A DNA stretch of 50,862 nucleotides from Candidatus Goldiibacteriota bacterium (GCA_016937715.1 JAFGWA010000014.1:1-50862), one strand, 5' to 3'; counted from the first letter of the stretch, positions 15,778 to 23,399 are shown. Notes: generated from the letters alone by a model not told the origin. A program made the numbers and translations.

Positions 15778-16791
15778 ATGAAAAAAGTATTGTGTCCGGA
15801 GTGCGGCAAACTAACTGTACCGAAAATCATAACTGCAGAGCGTGAAGTCATAATAAGGGGAGAGAAAATAACTGTTATATCGGATATGCCAAAATGTACC
15901 TGCTGCGGCAGTGAATTGCTTATGAAAAGTGAAGGCAGGGATTCGTATACGCTTGCCTATGACATCTATAGAAAAAAACACAACCTTTTAACTGCGGAGG
16001 AGATAATAACAATAAGGAAAAAGTATGAACTTAGCCCCAAACCGTTTTCCCTGCTTCTTGGCTGGGGGGAACTTACAATTTATAAGTATGAAAAAGGAGC
16101 TTTGCAGGACGATGCACATGATGAAGTCCTGAAGTTTGTTAATGATCCGGAAAACATGAAGATGATATATGATGATAAACTTAAGGACAATCTGGCAGAA
16201 GCGGACAGGGGTGAATTTGAAAAAACATTAGATAGGCTTCTTGGGCAGATAAATCCTTATGAAAAAATAATTCAGCTTAAATTCAGGTATAAACCCGATG
16301 AATTCAGCGGGAACAGGCCTTTTAGTATTGAAAAGGCGGCAAACCTTATATTAAAAATTATTAAATGTTCGGTAAAGAAAAGCCTGTTTGAAGTTCAGCT
16401 GGTAAAGTGTTTGTTTTATTCTGACTTTTTAAATTTTAAAAACAGCGGAATATCTATGACCGGCCTGCGTTACGCGCATGGCCCTTATGGGCCGGTTGTT
16501 GATGAGTATCATGACTTATTTGATTATATGGCCGCCAAGAAAATGGTTAATATGCAGGTTATACCTTTTGAAACCGGAGAAGGGCATCAGTATACGAATT
16601 TATCTGAACCCGATGAATCGGTTTTTTCTGAAAGTGAAAAGAAACTTGTGGATGAAATCTGCGTGAAACTAACTCCGCTAAGTTCCAAACAACTTTCCGA
16701 GAAAACACACAAGGAAGTTCAAGGCTGGAAAGATACAGCCAGCGGGCAGTACATTACCTATAGGTATGCGGAGAGAATTGAAAATATATAG
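15778..16791 (+). CDS. Panacea (DUF4065) antitoxin with MqsA-type zinc ribbon and HTH
   Basis: Three parts are visible. Residues 1-50 form a YgiT/MqsA-type zinc ribbon (CPECG near residue 8, CTCCG near residue 43). Residues 70-115 form an Xre-like helix-turn-helix (ITIRKKYELSPKPFSLLLGWGELTIYKYEKG). Residues 180-320 form a Panacea/DUF4065 domain with LVKCLFYSDFLNFKNSG, GLRYAHGPYGPVVDEYHDL and the closing helices. Panacea domains are known as antitoxin modules that can neutralise many unrelated toxins. The ribbon and HTH suggest autorepression of the promoter at 15397. The gene is directly downstream of an MqsR-like toxin with a GAGGGTG ribosome site. Confidence 0.88.
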   Translation: MKKVLCPECGKLTVPKIITAEREVIIRGEKITVISDMPKCTCCGSELLMKSEGRDSYTLAYDIYRKKHNLLTAEEIITIRKKYELSPKPFSLLLGWGELTIYKYEKGALQDDAHDEVLKFVNDPENMKMIYDDKLKDNLAEADRGEFEKTLDRLLGQINPYEKIIQLKFRYKPDEFSGNRPFSIEKAANLILKIIKCSVKKSLFEVQLVKCLFYSDFLNFKNSGISMTGLRYAHGPYGPVVDEYHDLFDYMAAKKMVNMQVIPFETGEGHQYTNLSEPDESVFSESEKKLVDEICVKLTPLSSKQLSEKTHKEVQGWKDTASGQYITYRYAERIENI

Positions 16792-16888
16792 CTGTTACTT
16801 ATATACTCTATAGAGGCGCCAAGATAATGAATAAGTCAAATATAAGATTCCATAAGGCATAGGTAATAAAATAGGGTTAAAAGTATTA

Positions 16889-16959
16889 TTTATGGGTTAT
16901 GGGATATTTGGTTATGTATTAACGTTTTATTTATGGGATATGGGATAAAAGGCTATGGG
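16889..16959. repeat. Short TTATGGGATATGGG repeats
   Basis: TTATGGGTTATGGGATAT and TTATGGGATATGGGATAAAAGGCTATGGGTT are degenerate 7-base units (TATGGGN) running into the 3' end of the TSUP gene. They are another short-unit intergenic repeat. Confidence 0.6.
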
Positions 16960-17739
16960 TTAAATATATGCCCTATAAAACATCCAGATTGACACACCCA
17001 GCATAATTACCGCAAGCGCGATATTTATAAATCGTTTATCCGCTTTGGCGGAGATATGCGAACCTAAATACCCGCCGGCAAAAACTGCCACACCCAGAAT
17101 TCCAACCAGTTTAAGGTCAAGGTTGCCGGCTGCAAAATGTCCCGCTGCCGCTGCAGAGGCTGTAAGGACAATAAGGGCGGAAGATGTGGCAACAGCCACT
17201 TTTGAAGGCACCCGAAAAATAAAAGTCATAATAGGCACTTTGGCAAAACCGCCGCCTATTCCAAGTATGGAAGCGATAAAACCGGCCAGAAAAAATAAAG
17301 GAACTCCAAGCCACAGGTTAATAAAATAAGTGATACCCTGCATTCTGCTCTCTATAAAACCTATTTTTTTGGGTTTTGGCTGGTTTATTTCCGCGGGAGT
17401 TTTAAACATTAACACCGCCGATATAAGCATCATTATTCCAAAAAGAATTTCCAGAAGCTGTTCTGAAAAAACAACTGAATTCAGCCCTCCTATAAGCGCG
17501 CCGATTATCGCGCAGGGCCCCATAAAAAGCACAATTTTCCAGTCAATCAGTTTATTTAAATGATAAACGGCTGTGGCGGTGACGGACATTATTATCATTA
17601 TACAGACAGAGACCGCGGCGGCTTCGTGAAAGGTAAGCCCTATTTGAAGAAGAAGCGGCACATAGAATATCCCGCCGCCAAGGCCAAGCATTGAAAATAT
17701 TACGGCGACGCAGAAAAAGAGGATAAAAGTAATAGCCAC
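16960..17739 (-). CDS. TauE/SafE (TSUP) family permease
   Basis: The 259-residue protein has eight hydrophobic helices in two related halves. Each half carries the family's glycine-rich motif (FSMLGLGGGIFYVPLLL near residue 16 and ASILGIGGGFAKVPIMTFIF near residue 155). TSUP carriers move sulfite, sulfoacetate or other organic anions across the inner membrane; the substrate cannot be told. The start is a GTG whose G is the last base of the stop of the upstream glycosyltransferase, so the two are coupled. Confidence 0.92.
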   Translation of the reverse strand: MAITFILFFCVAVIFSMLGLGGGIFYVPLLLQIGLTFHEAAAVSVCIMIIMSVTATAVYHLNKLIDWKIVLFMGPCAIIGALIGGLNSVVFSEQLLEILFGIMMLISAVLMFKTPAEINQPKPKKIGFIESRMQGITYFINLWLGVPLFFLAGFIASILGIGGGFAKVPIMTFIFRVPSKVAVATSSALIVLTASAAAAGHFAAGNLDLKLVGILGVAVFAGGYLGSHISAKADKRFINIALAVIMLGVSIWMFYRAYI

Positions 17740-18446
17740 TATTTATATCTTCCGGACAGGCGTTTAAAAACTATCTCTATTAAATTGAAAAACATCTTCG
17801 CTGAATCACGCAGCGGGCTGACCTTTGTACCGGGCGCGTCAAACCATTCCACCGGGCTTTCGCATATTTTATATTTAAGCAGTTTTGCAATGTACAAAAA
17901 TTCCACGTCAAATCCGAAACCGTCTATGGTTCTTCTTTTTACTATTTCAAGGGCACAGCTGCGCCTGAAACTTTTAAAGCCGCACTGGGTATCGTTTATC
18001 TTTAAGCCTGTCATTGTTTTTACAAATAAATTAAAGGTTCTGCCCATAAAGTCCCTGTAAAAAGGCTGTTTGATTTTTTTTGCGGCGCCCGGTACCGCGC
18101 GTGACGCAACGACGATATCAAAACCGTCATTATGAAGTTTAAGAAAAGGCGCCATGAATTCTATGGGGGTGGAAAGGTCGGCGTCGGAAAAAAATATAAT
18201 TTCGCCGGATGCTTTTAAAAAACCGTGCGCGACAGAGTAACCTTTGCCGCGGTTGCCGGGGTTCTTAACGACGGATATACCGTATTTTTCCGCGACAGAA
18301 ACGGTGGCATCAGTGCTTCCGTCATCCACAACTATAATTTCGGCATCTGCACCGCTTTCCGCAATGTACTCTTTTACGCGTTCAAGCGTTTTTGGAAGCC
18401 GTTTTTCCTCGTTAAACGCCGGTATTATAACTGAGACTGAGGGCAA
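17739..18446 (-). CDS. GT2 family glycosyltransferase, dolichyl-phosphate glucosyltransferase-like
   Basis: A GT-A fold enzyme: VSVIIPAFNEEKRLPKTL, VVDDGSTD, then FSDADLSTP, the DxD metal and nucleotide-sugar motif, and later INDTQCGFKSFRR and GFGFDVEFLYIAK. These are typical of polyprenyl-phosphate glucosyl/mannosyl transferases, which charge a lipid carrier for envelope glycans. The TTG at 18446 is preferred because AAGGAG lies six bases before it and a promoter ends just upstream. The ATG at 18473 would lie upstream of the likely transcription start. The protein has 235 residues from this start and no extra C-terminal helices, unlike larger GT2-membrane fusions. It overlaps the TSUP gene by one base. 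Confidence 0.88.
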   Translation of the reverse strand: MPSVSVIIPAFNEEKRLPKTLERVKEYIAESGADAEIIVVDDGSTDATVSVAEKYGISVVKNPGNRGKGYSVAHGFLKASGEIIFFSDADLSTPIEFMAPFLKLHNDGFDIVVASRAVPGAAKKIKQPFYRDFMGRTFNLFVKTMTGLKINDTQCGFKSFRRSCALEIVKRRTIDGFGFDVEFLYIAKLLKYKICESPVEWFDAPGTKVSPLRDSAKMFFNLIEIVFKRLSGRYK

Positions 18447-18475
18447 ATTTTTCTCCTTAAAGTTTATATGCATTT

Positions 18476-18504
18476 ATAATAATGAAAAGCGGTGAAAATG
18501 TAAA
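18476..18504 (-). promoter_or_regulatory. Promoter of the glycosyltransferase-TSUP operon
   Basis: On the minus strand TTTACA (18504-18499) and TATTAT (18481-18476) are spaced by 17 bases. The predicted transcription start lies between the ATG at 18473 and the TTG at 18446, which supports the TTG start. Confidence 0.65.
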
Positions 18505-18525
18505 TAAGTATTTCAACGGCGGGTT

Positions 18526-18554
18526 TTGACTTTAAAGGTGTTTATTGATAAACT
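18526..18554 (+). promoter_or_regulatory. Promoter of the tautomerase gene
   Basis: TTGACT (18526-18531) and TAAACT (18549-18554) are spaced by 17 bases. The same -10 form occurs before the giant secreted protein gene (47265-47270). Confidence 0.6.
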
Positions 18555-18582
18555 TATTCAAAATAAAAAGACGGAGGGTAAT

Positions 18583-18945
18583 ATGCCAAAAGTTACAATA
18601 TCATTAAAAAAGGGAAAGACAGCGGCAGAGAAGAAAATAATATTCGGTGCGGTTCATAAAGCGCTGGTGGACGCTTTTAAAATACCGCAGACAGACCGCA
18701 CGCTTTTCATGAATGAGTATGAACCGGAAAACATGGATGGGAAAGACAGTTTTACACTTGTAGAAGTGTCTGCGTTTAAAGGCAGGACACAGGAGATGAA
18801 AAAGCTGTTATACAGGCTGATTGTTGAAAATCTGAAAAATGACGCCGGGATAGACCCTCAGGCGGTTATGATAATAATTTATGACGTGCCAAAAGAAGAC
18901 TGGGGAATCCGCGGCGGACAGATGGCATCGGAGATATTCAAGTAA
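18583..18945 (+). CDS. Tautomerase family protein
   Basis: The 120-residue protein begins Met-Pro-Lys. After Met removal the N-terminal Pro would be the general base of the 4-oxalocrotonate tautomerase superfamily. KVTISLKKGKTAAEKKIIFGAVHKALVDAF, then LVEVSAFKGRTQEMKKLLYRLI and IIYDVPKEDWGIRGG, show two beta-alpha-beta units. This is a long tautomerase of the kind seen in many bacteria; the substrate is unknown. GGAGG places the start at 18583, and the frame upstream of it (from 18526) overlaps the promoter. A repeat array begins right after the stop. Confidence 0.88.
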   Translation: MPKVTISLKKGKTAAEKKIIFGAVHKALVDAFKIPQTDRTLFMNEYEPENMDGKDSFTLVEVSAFKGRTQEMKKLLYRLIVENLKNDAGIDPQAVMIIIYDVPKEDWGIRGGQMASEIFK

Positions 18946-19128
18946 CAAGTGGCAAGTGACAGGTGACAAGTGACAAGTGACAAGTGACAAGTGGCAAGTG
19001 GCAAGTGACAGGTGACAAGTGACAAGTGACAAGTGACAAGTGACAAGTTGTAACCTGTAAGTTGTGACCTGTAACCTGTTACCTGTAACTTGTAACCTGT
19101 AACTTGTAACCTGTCAGTTGTGACCTGT
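18946..19128. repeat. Heptad tandem array (CAAGTGA, then GTAACCT) as an inverted pair
   Basis: About 15 copies of CAAGTGA/CAGGTGA (18946-19047) are followed by about 10 units of GTAACCT/GTAACTT (19049-19128). The second half is close to the reverse complement of the first (CAAGTTA units) with one G-A mismatch per heptad, so the region could fold into a long imperfect hairpin. The 354-base gap before nrdJ holds this array, the candidate regulator box and the promoter. Confidence 0.9.
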
Positions 19129-19153
19129 AGATTGTGGTGTATACACTCTTCAA

Positions 19154-19169
19154 ATACAACATATTGTAT
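19154..19169. promoter_or_regulatory. Candidate NrdR box upstream of nrdJ
   Basis: ATACAACATATTGTAT is a 16-base palindrome-like site that agrees with the NrdR box consensus ACACTATATATAGTGT at 13 of 16 positions when A and T are interchangeable at positions 5 and 12. It lies about 20 bases before the -35 element. NrdR usually binds two boxes about 31 bases apart; no clear second box was found, although GTGTATACAC (19137-19146) is a nearby palindrome. Confidence 0.4.
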
Positions 19170-19189
19170 ATGAACGGGTAAAAAATGGC

Positions 19190-19217
19190 TTGACACCACA
19201 CCGTTGGGGTGTATAAT
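19190..19217 (+). promoter_or_regulatory. Consensus sigma70 promoter of nrdJ
   Basis: TTGACA (19190-19195) and TATAAT (19212-19217) are both perfect consensus, spaced by 16 bases. ACACC and GGTGT arms (19193-19197 and 19208-19212) are inverted within the spacer and could be an operator. Confidence 0.9.
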
Positions 19218-19299
19218 CACATTCCTGTTTTAAATAAAAATGGTGAAATCCCATAAAAAAACTTATACGCATTTATTACGTATATTCAGGAGGAATAAT

Positions 19300-21561
19300 A
19301 TGGACGCAAACAAACTGCGCGAACCGGTACTGTCGGATAACGCGCTTACGGTATTAAGAAAAAGGTACTTTGTAAAAGATGACAAGGGTAATCCCATAGA
19401 AGGCACTAAGGAGCTTTTTGCAAGGGTGGCGAATAATATTGCCCAGGCAGAAAGAAATTACGGGGCAAACCAGGCTGAAGTTGATAATATGGCGGAAGAT
19501 TTTTATAATCTTATGACCTCGCTTGATTTTTTGCCAAACTCCCCCACGTTAATGAACGCCGGGCGCGACCTTCAGCAGCTTGCGGCGTGTTTTGTACTTC
19601 CCATAAAAGACTCTATTGACGGGATTTTTGACGCGATTAAGTCGGCTGCTATAATACATAAAAGCGGCGGCGGAACAGGTTTTTCTTTTTCGCGTTTAAG
19701 GCCAAACCGTGACAAGGTTAAAACCACCAATGGCGTGTCATCCGGCCCGGTATCATTCATGAAAGTGTTTAACGCCGCCACAGAAGCGGTAAAGCAGGGC
19801 GGAACGCGCCGCGGCGCCAATATGGGTATTCTGCGCGTTGACCATCCGGATGTCCGCGAATTTATCACCTGCAAAGCGGATGATAAAGACATAAATAATT
19901 TTAATATTTCCGTTGCAATCACCGAAAAGTTTATGGAAGCGGTAAAACACGGTAGAAAGTATGACCTGATAAATCCGCGCAACGGCGAAGTGATAGCGCA
20001 GGAAGACGCGCGTGAAATATTTGACATGATAGTGGAATATTCGTGGAGGAACGGCGACCCGGGTATTGTATTCATTGACAGGATTAACAGGGACAACCCG
20101 ACGCCCAACGTGGGCGAAATGGAATCCACTAACCCGTGCGGGGAACAGCCTCTTCTGCCGTTTGAAGCGTGCAACCTGGGTTCTGTCAATCTTGGAAATA
20201 TGATTGATGATAAAAAAGTAAACTACACCAAACTTGCAAAGACCGTAAAACTTGCCGTGCGCTTTCTTGATAACGTAATAGACATGAGCAAGTACCCCCT
20301 TGAAGAAATTGAAAAGATGGTACGGGGCAACCGCAAGATTGGGCTGGGGGTTATGGGCTGGGCTGATATGCTTTTGGAAATGGGAATATCATATAAATCA
20401 GAAGCGGCGGTAAAACTTGCGGAAAAAGTAATGAAGTTCATACATGAAGAGGCGGAAAAAGAATCCGTGGAACTTGGAAAAAAGCGCGGATTGTTTCCGA
20501 ACTATAAAGGCTCTGCGATCGAAGCGAAAGGAAGAAAATTAAGAAACGCCACATTAACAACGATAGCGCCTACGGGTACTTTAAGCATGATAGCCGCCTG
20601 CAGTTCCGGTGTTGAACCGTTATTTGCGGTGGCGTACATTAAAACTGTTATGGATAACGACAGGCTTCCGGAAATAAATGAAAGTTTTTTAAAAGCCGCC
20701 CGCGAGCGCGGTTTTTACAGTGATAATCTGATGATGAAGATAGGTGAACACGGGCACATTACAGATGACATGAAAGAAGTACCGGAAGATATTAAGAAAA
20801 CTTTTGTAACGGCGCACGATATTGACCCTGAATGGCATATAAAGATGCAGGCTGCATTTCAGAAATATACAGATAACGCGGTGTCAAAAACGGTTAATTT
20901 TAAAAACAGCGCCACAAAAGAAGATGTGCGTGAAGTGTATATGCTGGCATATGAAATGGACTGCAAGGGCGTTACAATTTACCGCGACGGCTCACGCGAT
21001 GTCCAGGTATTAACGGTGTCAACAAAAGATTCTTCCAAGTCGAAGATAAAAGCTGTTGATCCGGACAGTATTTTAAAGCATGCGGATATAGAACCAAGAA
21101 AAAGGCCGGATATTACTTTTGGCCGTACTATCAAGATGAAGACAGGGTGCGGCAACCTTTATGTGACTGTTAACGAGGACGAAGAGGGTATCTGCGAATT
21201 GTTTACCACAATGGGAAAATCCGGCGGATGCGCCAGCGCGCAGGCAGAGGCAATATCACGCCTTGTGTCAGTGGCATTAAGGGCGCACGTAAAACCGGAT
21301 GTAATAGTCAAGCATTTAAGGGGCACCCGCTGCCCGGCGCCCGCGTGGCAGGACGGCGGAATAGTATTAAGCTGTCCGGACGCGATAGGAATAGCAATGG
21401 AAAAATACATACATGAAAAGAGCGAGAATACAGAAAAATTTATTTTTAAAAATACAATGGAAAAGACAATGGGCGAGACCTGCCCGGAATGCGGCACTAC
21501 AATGGAACATGAAGGCGGCTGTAACGTGTGCAGGGTGTGCGGCTATTCCAAGTGCCTTTAA
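19300..21561 (+). CDS. nrdJ: Adenosylcobalamin-dependent (class II) ribonucleotide reductase
   Basis: The enzyme makes all four deoxynucleotides using a B12 radical, independent of oxygen. LDFLPNSPTLMNAG and LAACFVLP (C97) begin the barrel. NPCGEQPLLPFEACNLGSVNL gives the thiyl-radical Cys C280, E282 and redox partner C291; the C97-C280-C291 spacing fits class II enzymes. ATLTTIAPTGTLSMIAACSSGVEPLF is the other core motif. The C-terminal 30 residues carry a four-Cys zinc-ribbon-like tail (CPECG, CRVCG) and SKCL, probably the swinging redox arm. There are 753 residues from the ATG at 19300 (AGGAGG site); the in-frame GTG/TTG-like extension upstream lies in the leader. ppnP follows by 18 bases and fits nucleotide metabolism. 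Confidence 0.96.
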   Translation: MDANKLREPVLSDNALTVLRKRYFVKDDKGNPIEGTKELFARVANNIAQAERNYGANQAEVDNMAEDFYNLMTSLDFLPNSPTLMNAGRDLQQLAACFVLPIKDSIDGIFDAIKSAAIIHKSGGGTGFSFSRLRPNRDKVKTTNGVSSGPVSFMKVFNAATEAVKQGGTRRGANMGILRVDHPDVREFITCKADDKDINNFNISVAITEKFMEAVKHGRKYDLINPRNGEVIAQEDAREIFDMIVEYSWRNGDPGIVFIDRINRDNPTPNVGEMESTNPCGEQPLLPFEACNLGSVNLGNMIDDKKVNYTKLAKTVKLAVRFLDNVIDMSKYPLEEIEKMVRGNRKIGLGVMGWADMLLEMGISYKSEAAVKLAEKVMKFIHEEAEKESVELGKKRGLFPNYKGSAIEAKGRKLRNATLTTIAPTGTLSMIAACSSGVEPLFAVAYIKTVMDNDRLPEINESFLKAARERGFYSDNLMMKIGEHGHITDDMKEVPEDIKKTFVTAHDIDPEWHIKMQAAFQKYTDNAVSKTVNFKNSATKEDVREVYMLAYEMDCKGVTIYRDGSRDVQVLTVSTKDSSKSKIKAVDPDSILKHADIEPRKRPDITFGRTIKMKTGCGNLYVTVNEDEEGICELFTTMGKSGGCASAQAEAISRLVSVALRAHVKPDVIVKHLRGTRCPAPAWQDGGIVLSCPDAIGIAMEKYIHEKSENTEKFIFKNTMEKTMGETCPECGTTMEHEGGCNVCRVCGYSKCL

Positions 21562-21579
21562 TAAGAAACGGAGGCGATT

Positions 21580-21855
21580 ATGAAACATTCAGAGTATTTT
21601 GAAGGAAAAGTTCAGAGTTTAAGCTTAAACGGAAAATTTGGCAATGCCACAGTCGGCGTGATAGAGCCGGGTCAGTATACTTTTGGAACTGCCACACAGG
21701 AAACAATGACAGTGGTGGAAGGGCAGCTGTCAGCCAGGCTTCCCGGGCAGGAATGGCAAGTGTATAAAAAAGGCGAAAGTTTTATTGTGGAGCCAAAAGT
21801 GTCTTTTGACTGCAAATGTGAAGAGCCCGCGGCGTATATCTGTTATTATAAATAA
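21580..21855 (+). CDS. ppnP: Pyrimidine/purine nucleoside phosphorylase (PpnP, DUF1255)
   Basis: The 91-residue single-domain cupin starts MKHSEYFEGKVQSLSLNG, with GVIEPGQYTFGTATQETMTVVEGQLSARLPG and GESFIVEPKVSFDCKC, the signature of the YaiE/DUF1255 family. PpnP splits many nucleosides with phosphate into base and ribose-1-phosphate. It sits 18 bases after nrdJ with a GGAGG site and is likely cotranscribed, joining nucleotide salvage to deoxynucleotide synthesis. Confidence 0.93.
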   Translation: MKHSEYFEGKVQSLSLNGKFGNATVGVIEPGQYTFGTATQETMTVVEGQLSARLPGQEWQVYKKGESFIVEPKVSFDCKCEEPAAYICYYK

Positions 21856-21938
21856 TTACAGACTTGTTCTGAATAAATATTTTGATGTAAAATCTTATCT
21901 GTACGCGTAATGTATTTATATATGATAATTGTAATTTT

Positions 21939-22142
21939 CCGGGGTTTGGGCATATTTTTTCAGTGCGCGCCGCAAATTGGTATTCTTGTATCCAAACAAA
22001 CTTGAAATCAACAGGTATGTTAATTCATTGGCAGCCGGGAGCCTGCGGTATATACTTGTTTGCCGGCGCGGCATTACATTCGGATTGCCGGACACGCAGC
22101 CGGTTTGCGCGGCGCTTCTGAAAAAACATACCCAAACCACGG
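21939..22142 (-). ncRNA. Structured repeat element, copy A (candidate RNA or MITE)
   Basis: A 204-base element whose ends pair: 21939-21963 with 22118-22142, 22 of 25 bases paired. Two of three mismatches are A-C on the plus strand, hence G-U in minus-strand RNA. Inside is a 62-base core (21972-22033, GCAAATTGGTATTCTTG on) that differs from copy B at only one base. Smaller hairpins follow, such as CCGGC/GCCGG near 22064-22091. A frame from 21977 reads through but is broken in copy C, so it is not a conserved gene. The strand is inferred from the G-U pattern. Confidence 0.6.
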
Positions 22143-22245
22143 ATATATTTGATTTAATTAATAATTCTGATTTATTGCTTAGTTTTCTTGAGTATCAAAA
22201 AAAATGACAATTCCAAAAAGAATGATTTTAGCCGGGAATGTTTTA

Positions 22246-22254
22246 TGATATAAT
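22246..22254 (+). promoter_or_regulatory. Extended -10 promoter of the PilZ pair
   Basis: TGATATAAT is an extended -10 (TGn-TATAAT) with no clear -35, 27 bases before the GTG start. Confidence 0.6.
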
Positions 22255-22280
22255 CGTTGATAAATACAGGGAGGTGGGTT

Positions 22281-22751
22281 GTGGAAAATACAAAAAACGG
22301 GGAGCTTCACTTGAAAGCAAATGAAAAAAGGGAATATCCAAGGCAGTCTATGGCAGTATCCGTAAGATATAAACTTTTAACGCCTGAAGAGGCGGAAAAA
22401 GCAATGGCACGCCATTTTGACCCTGATAAAATGATGCAGGATTACAGCCAGGGTGAATCATCCGATGTTTCCAAGAACGGCCTTTCCATGTATGTGAATG
22501 AAGAAATACGGTTAAAGAGCCTGATGGCGGTTACCATGTATCTGTCTGTGCCGGGAATATCGTGCAACTGTAAGGCGCTGGCAGAAGTGGTAAGAAGGGA
22601 ATCCAATACCGAAGGCGGTTTTTACGCTTATAAAGTGGGGCTGCGGTTTGTAAAAATAATTCACCACAACCTTAAAAATTATACATATCTGAATTTAAAT
22701 GACCTTTTAAATATTAAAGAGCAGGGCTTCGAGGGGCAGGCAGGCAGATGA
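22281..22751 (+). CDS. PilZ domain protein (first of a tandem pair)
   Basis: The 156-residue protein has KREYPR (RxxxR) near residue 17 and DVSKNGLSMYV near residue 70, the two motifs of PilZ domains that bind cyclic di-GMP. It then has a beta-barrel ending KVGLRFVKI. Between the two motifs lies an insert of about 30 residues (EEAEKAMARHFDPDKMMQDY) shared with the next gene. The GTG at 22281 has GGGAGG six bases upstream. It overlaps its paralogue by four bases (ATGA). Its output is unknown, since no effector domain is attached. Confidence 0.82.
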   Translation: MENTKNGELHLKANEKREYPRQSMAVSVRYKLLTPEEAEKAMARHFDPDKMMQDYSQGESSDVSKNGLSMYVNEEIRLKSLMAVTMYLSVPGISCNCKALAEVVRRESNTEGGFYAYKVGLRFVKIIHHNLKNYTYLNLNDLLNIKEQGFEGQAGR

Positions 22752-23203
22752 CCGAAAAGCAAGAGAAAGAAGGCGACCTGCTTTTCCCGCAGGAAAGGCG
22801 CGAATACCCCAGGGTGGCGCTGAATGTAAAGGTGCGTTACAGGGTGCTGGGCGACAGCAAGGAAGATACTGAACTTGTTAAAAAGTTTGACCCTGAAGAG
22901 ATTTTCAGGGTTTTTAAAGAAAATGAAACGGTAAATATTTCCACATCAGGCCTTCTGATGTATTCAGACGAAAGTATCCCCGAAAAAGCCATAGCGGCTG
23001 TAAATTTTTATATGCCGCTGCCCGGGCTGTCGTGCACATGCGCGGCGCTTGCGGAAACCATAAGGTGTATAAAGACAGTAAGCGGCAGGTACCTTGTAGC
23101 GCTGAAGTTTTTGAAAATAATCCACCATGACACGACAAAATATAAATACCTTACCCTTACAGAAATCCTTGCCATAAAAGGGGCGGAGATAAAGCTGGAT
23201 TGA
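22748..23203 (+). CDS. PilZ domain protein (second of a tandem pair)
   Basis: This paralogue of the preceding gene has RREYPR near residue 18 and NISTSGLLMYS near residue 63. It has the same inserted segment (KKFDPEEIFRVFKENE) and the same C-terminal IIHHDTTKYKYLTLTEIL. The shared tail IIHH(N/D)..K.YTYL outside the PilZ core suggests a dedicated subfamily. Likely a cyclic di-GMP sensor; whether the two form a heterodimer is unknown. Length is 151 residues and the ATG overlaps the stop of the first. Confidence 0.82.
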   Translation: MTEKQEKEGDLLFPQERREYPRVALNVKVRYRVLGDSKEDTELVKKFDPEEIFRVFKENETVNISTSGLLMYSDESIPEKAIAAVNFYMPLPGLSCTCAALAETIRCIKTVSGRYLVALKFLKIIHHDTTKYKYLTLTEILAIKGAEIKLD

Positions 23204-23345
23204 TAGACGCGTGGATGCTTAGAGGCTTGGATGCTTAGCAAAAGCGGATATGCGAGCGTTAGTATCCAATCCGGCACGAATCTATAAGCGGAAGCATAGG
23301 TGGCGGTTCGTAGGTTTCCAAGCATCCAATCATCCAAGCCTCTAA
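23204..23345. repeat. Inverted GGATGCTT-type repeat
   Basis: GGATGCTTAGAGGCTTGGATGC (23213-23234) is matched by the reverse-complement array CCAAGCATCCAATCATCCAAGCCTC (23318-23342). The two arms enclose a GC-rich spacer with GCGAGCGT. It can form a long hairpin upstream of the nucleotidyltransferase promoter. Confidence 0.8.
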
Positions 23346-23370
23346 CCCTCTGTCTTTAAATAAACCACTA

Positions 23371-23399
23371 TTGAATCCGCATTAATTGTATAATATAAT
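23371..23399 (+). promoter_or_regulatory. Promoter of the nucleotidyltransferase-mutase gene
   Basis: TTGAAT (23371-23376) and TATAAT (23394-23399) are spaced by 17 bases; a second TATAAT lies at 23389-23394. Confidence 0.75.

Noticed and set aside
18808-19220. Minus-strand frames made of CHLSLVT repeats
   Set aside because: They are the heptad array translated; seven-base units give a repeat through all three frames without stops.
21977-22207. Open frames on both strands across repeat copy A (about 75 codons)
   Set aside because: The same frames in copy C contain stops, and the conserved parts match paired RNA-like arms and core rather than codons; no ribosome site is present.
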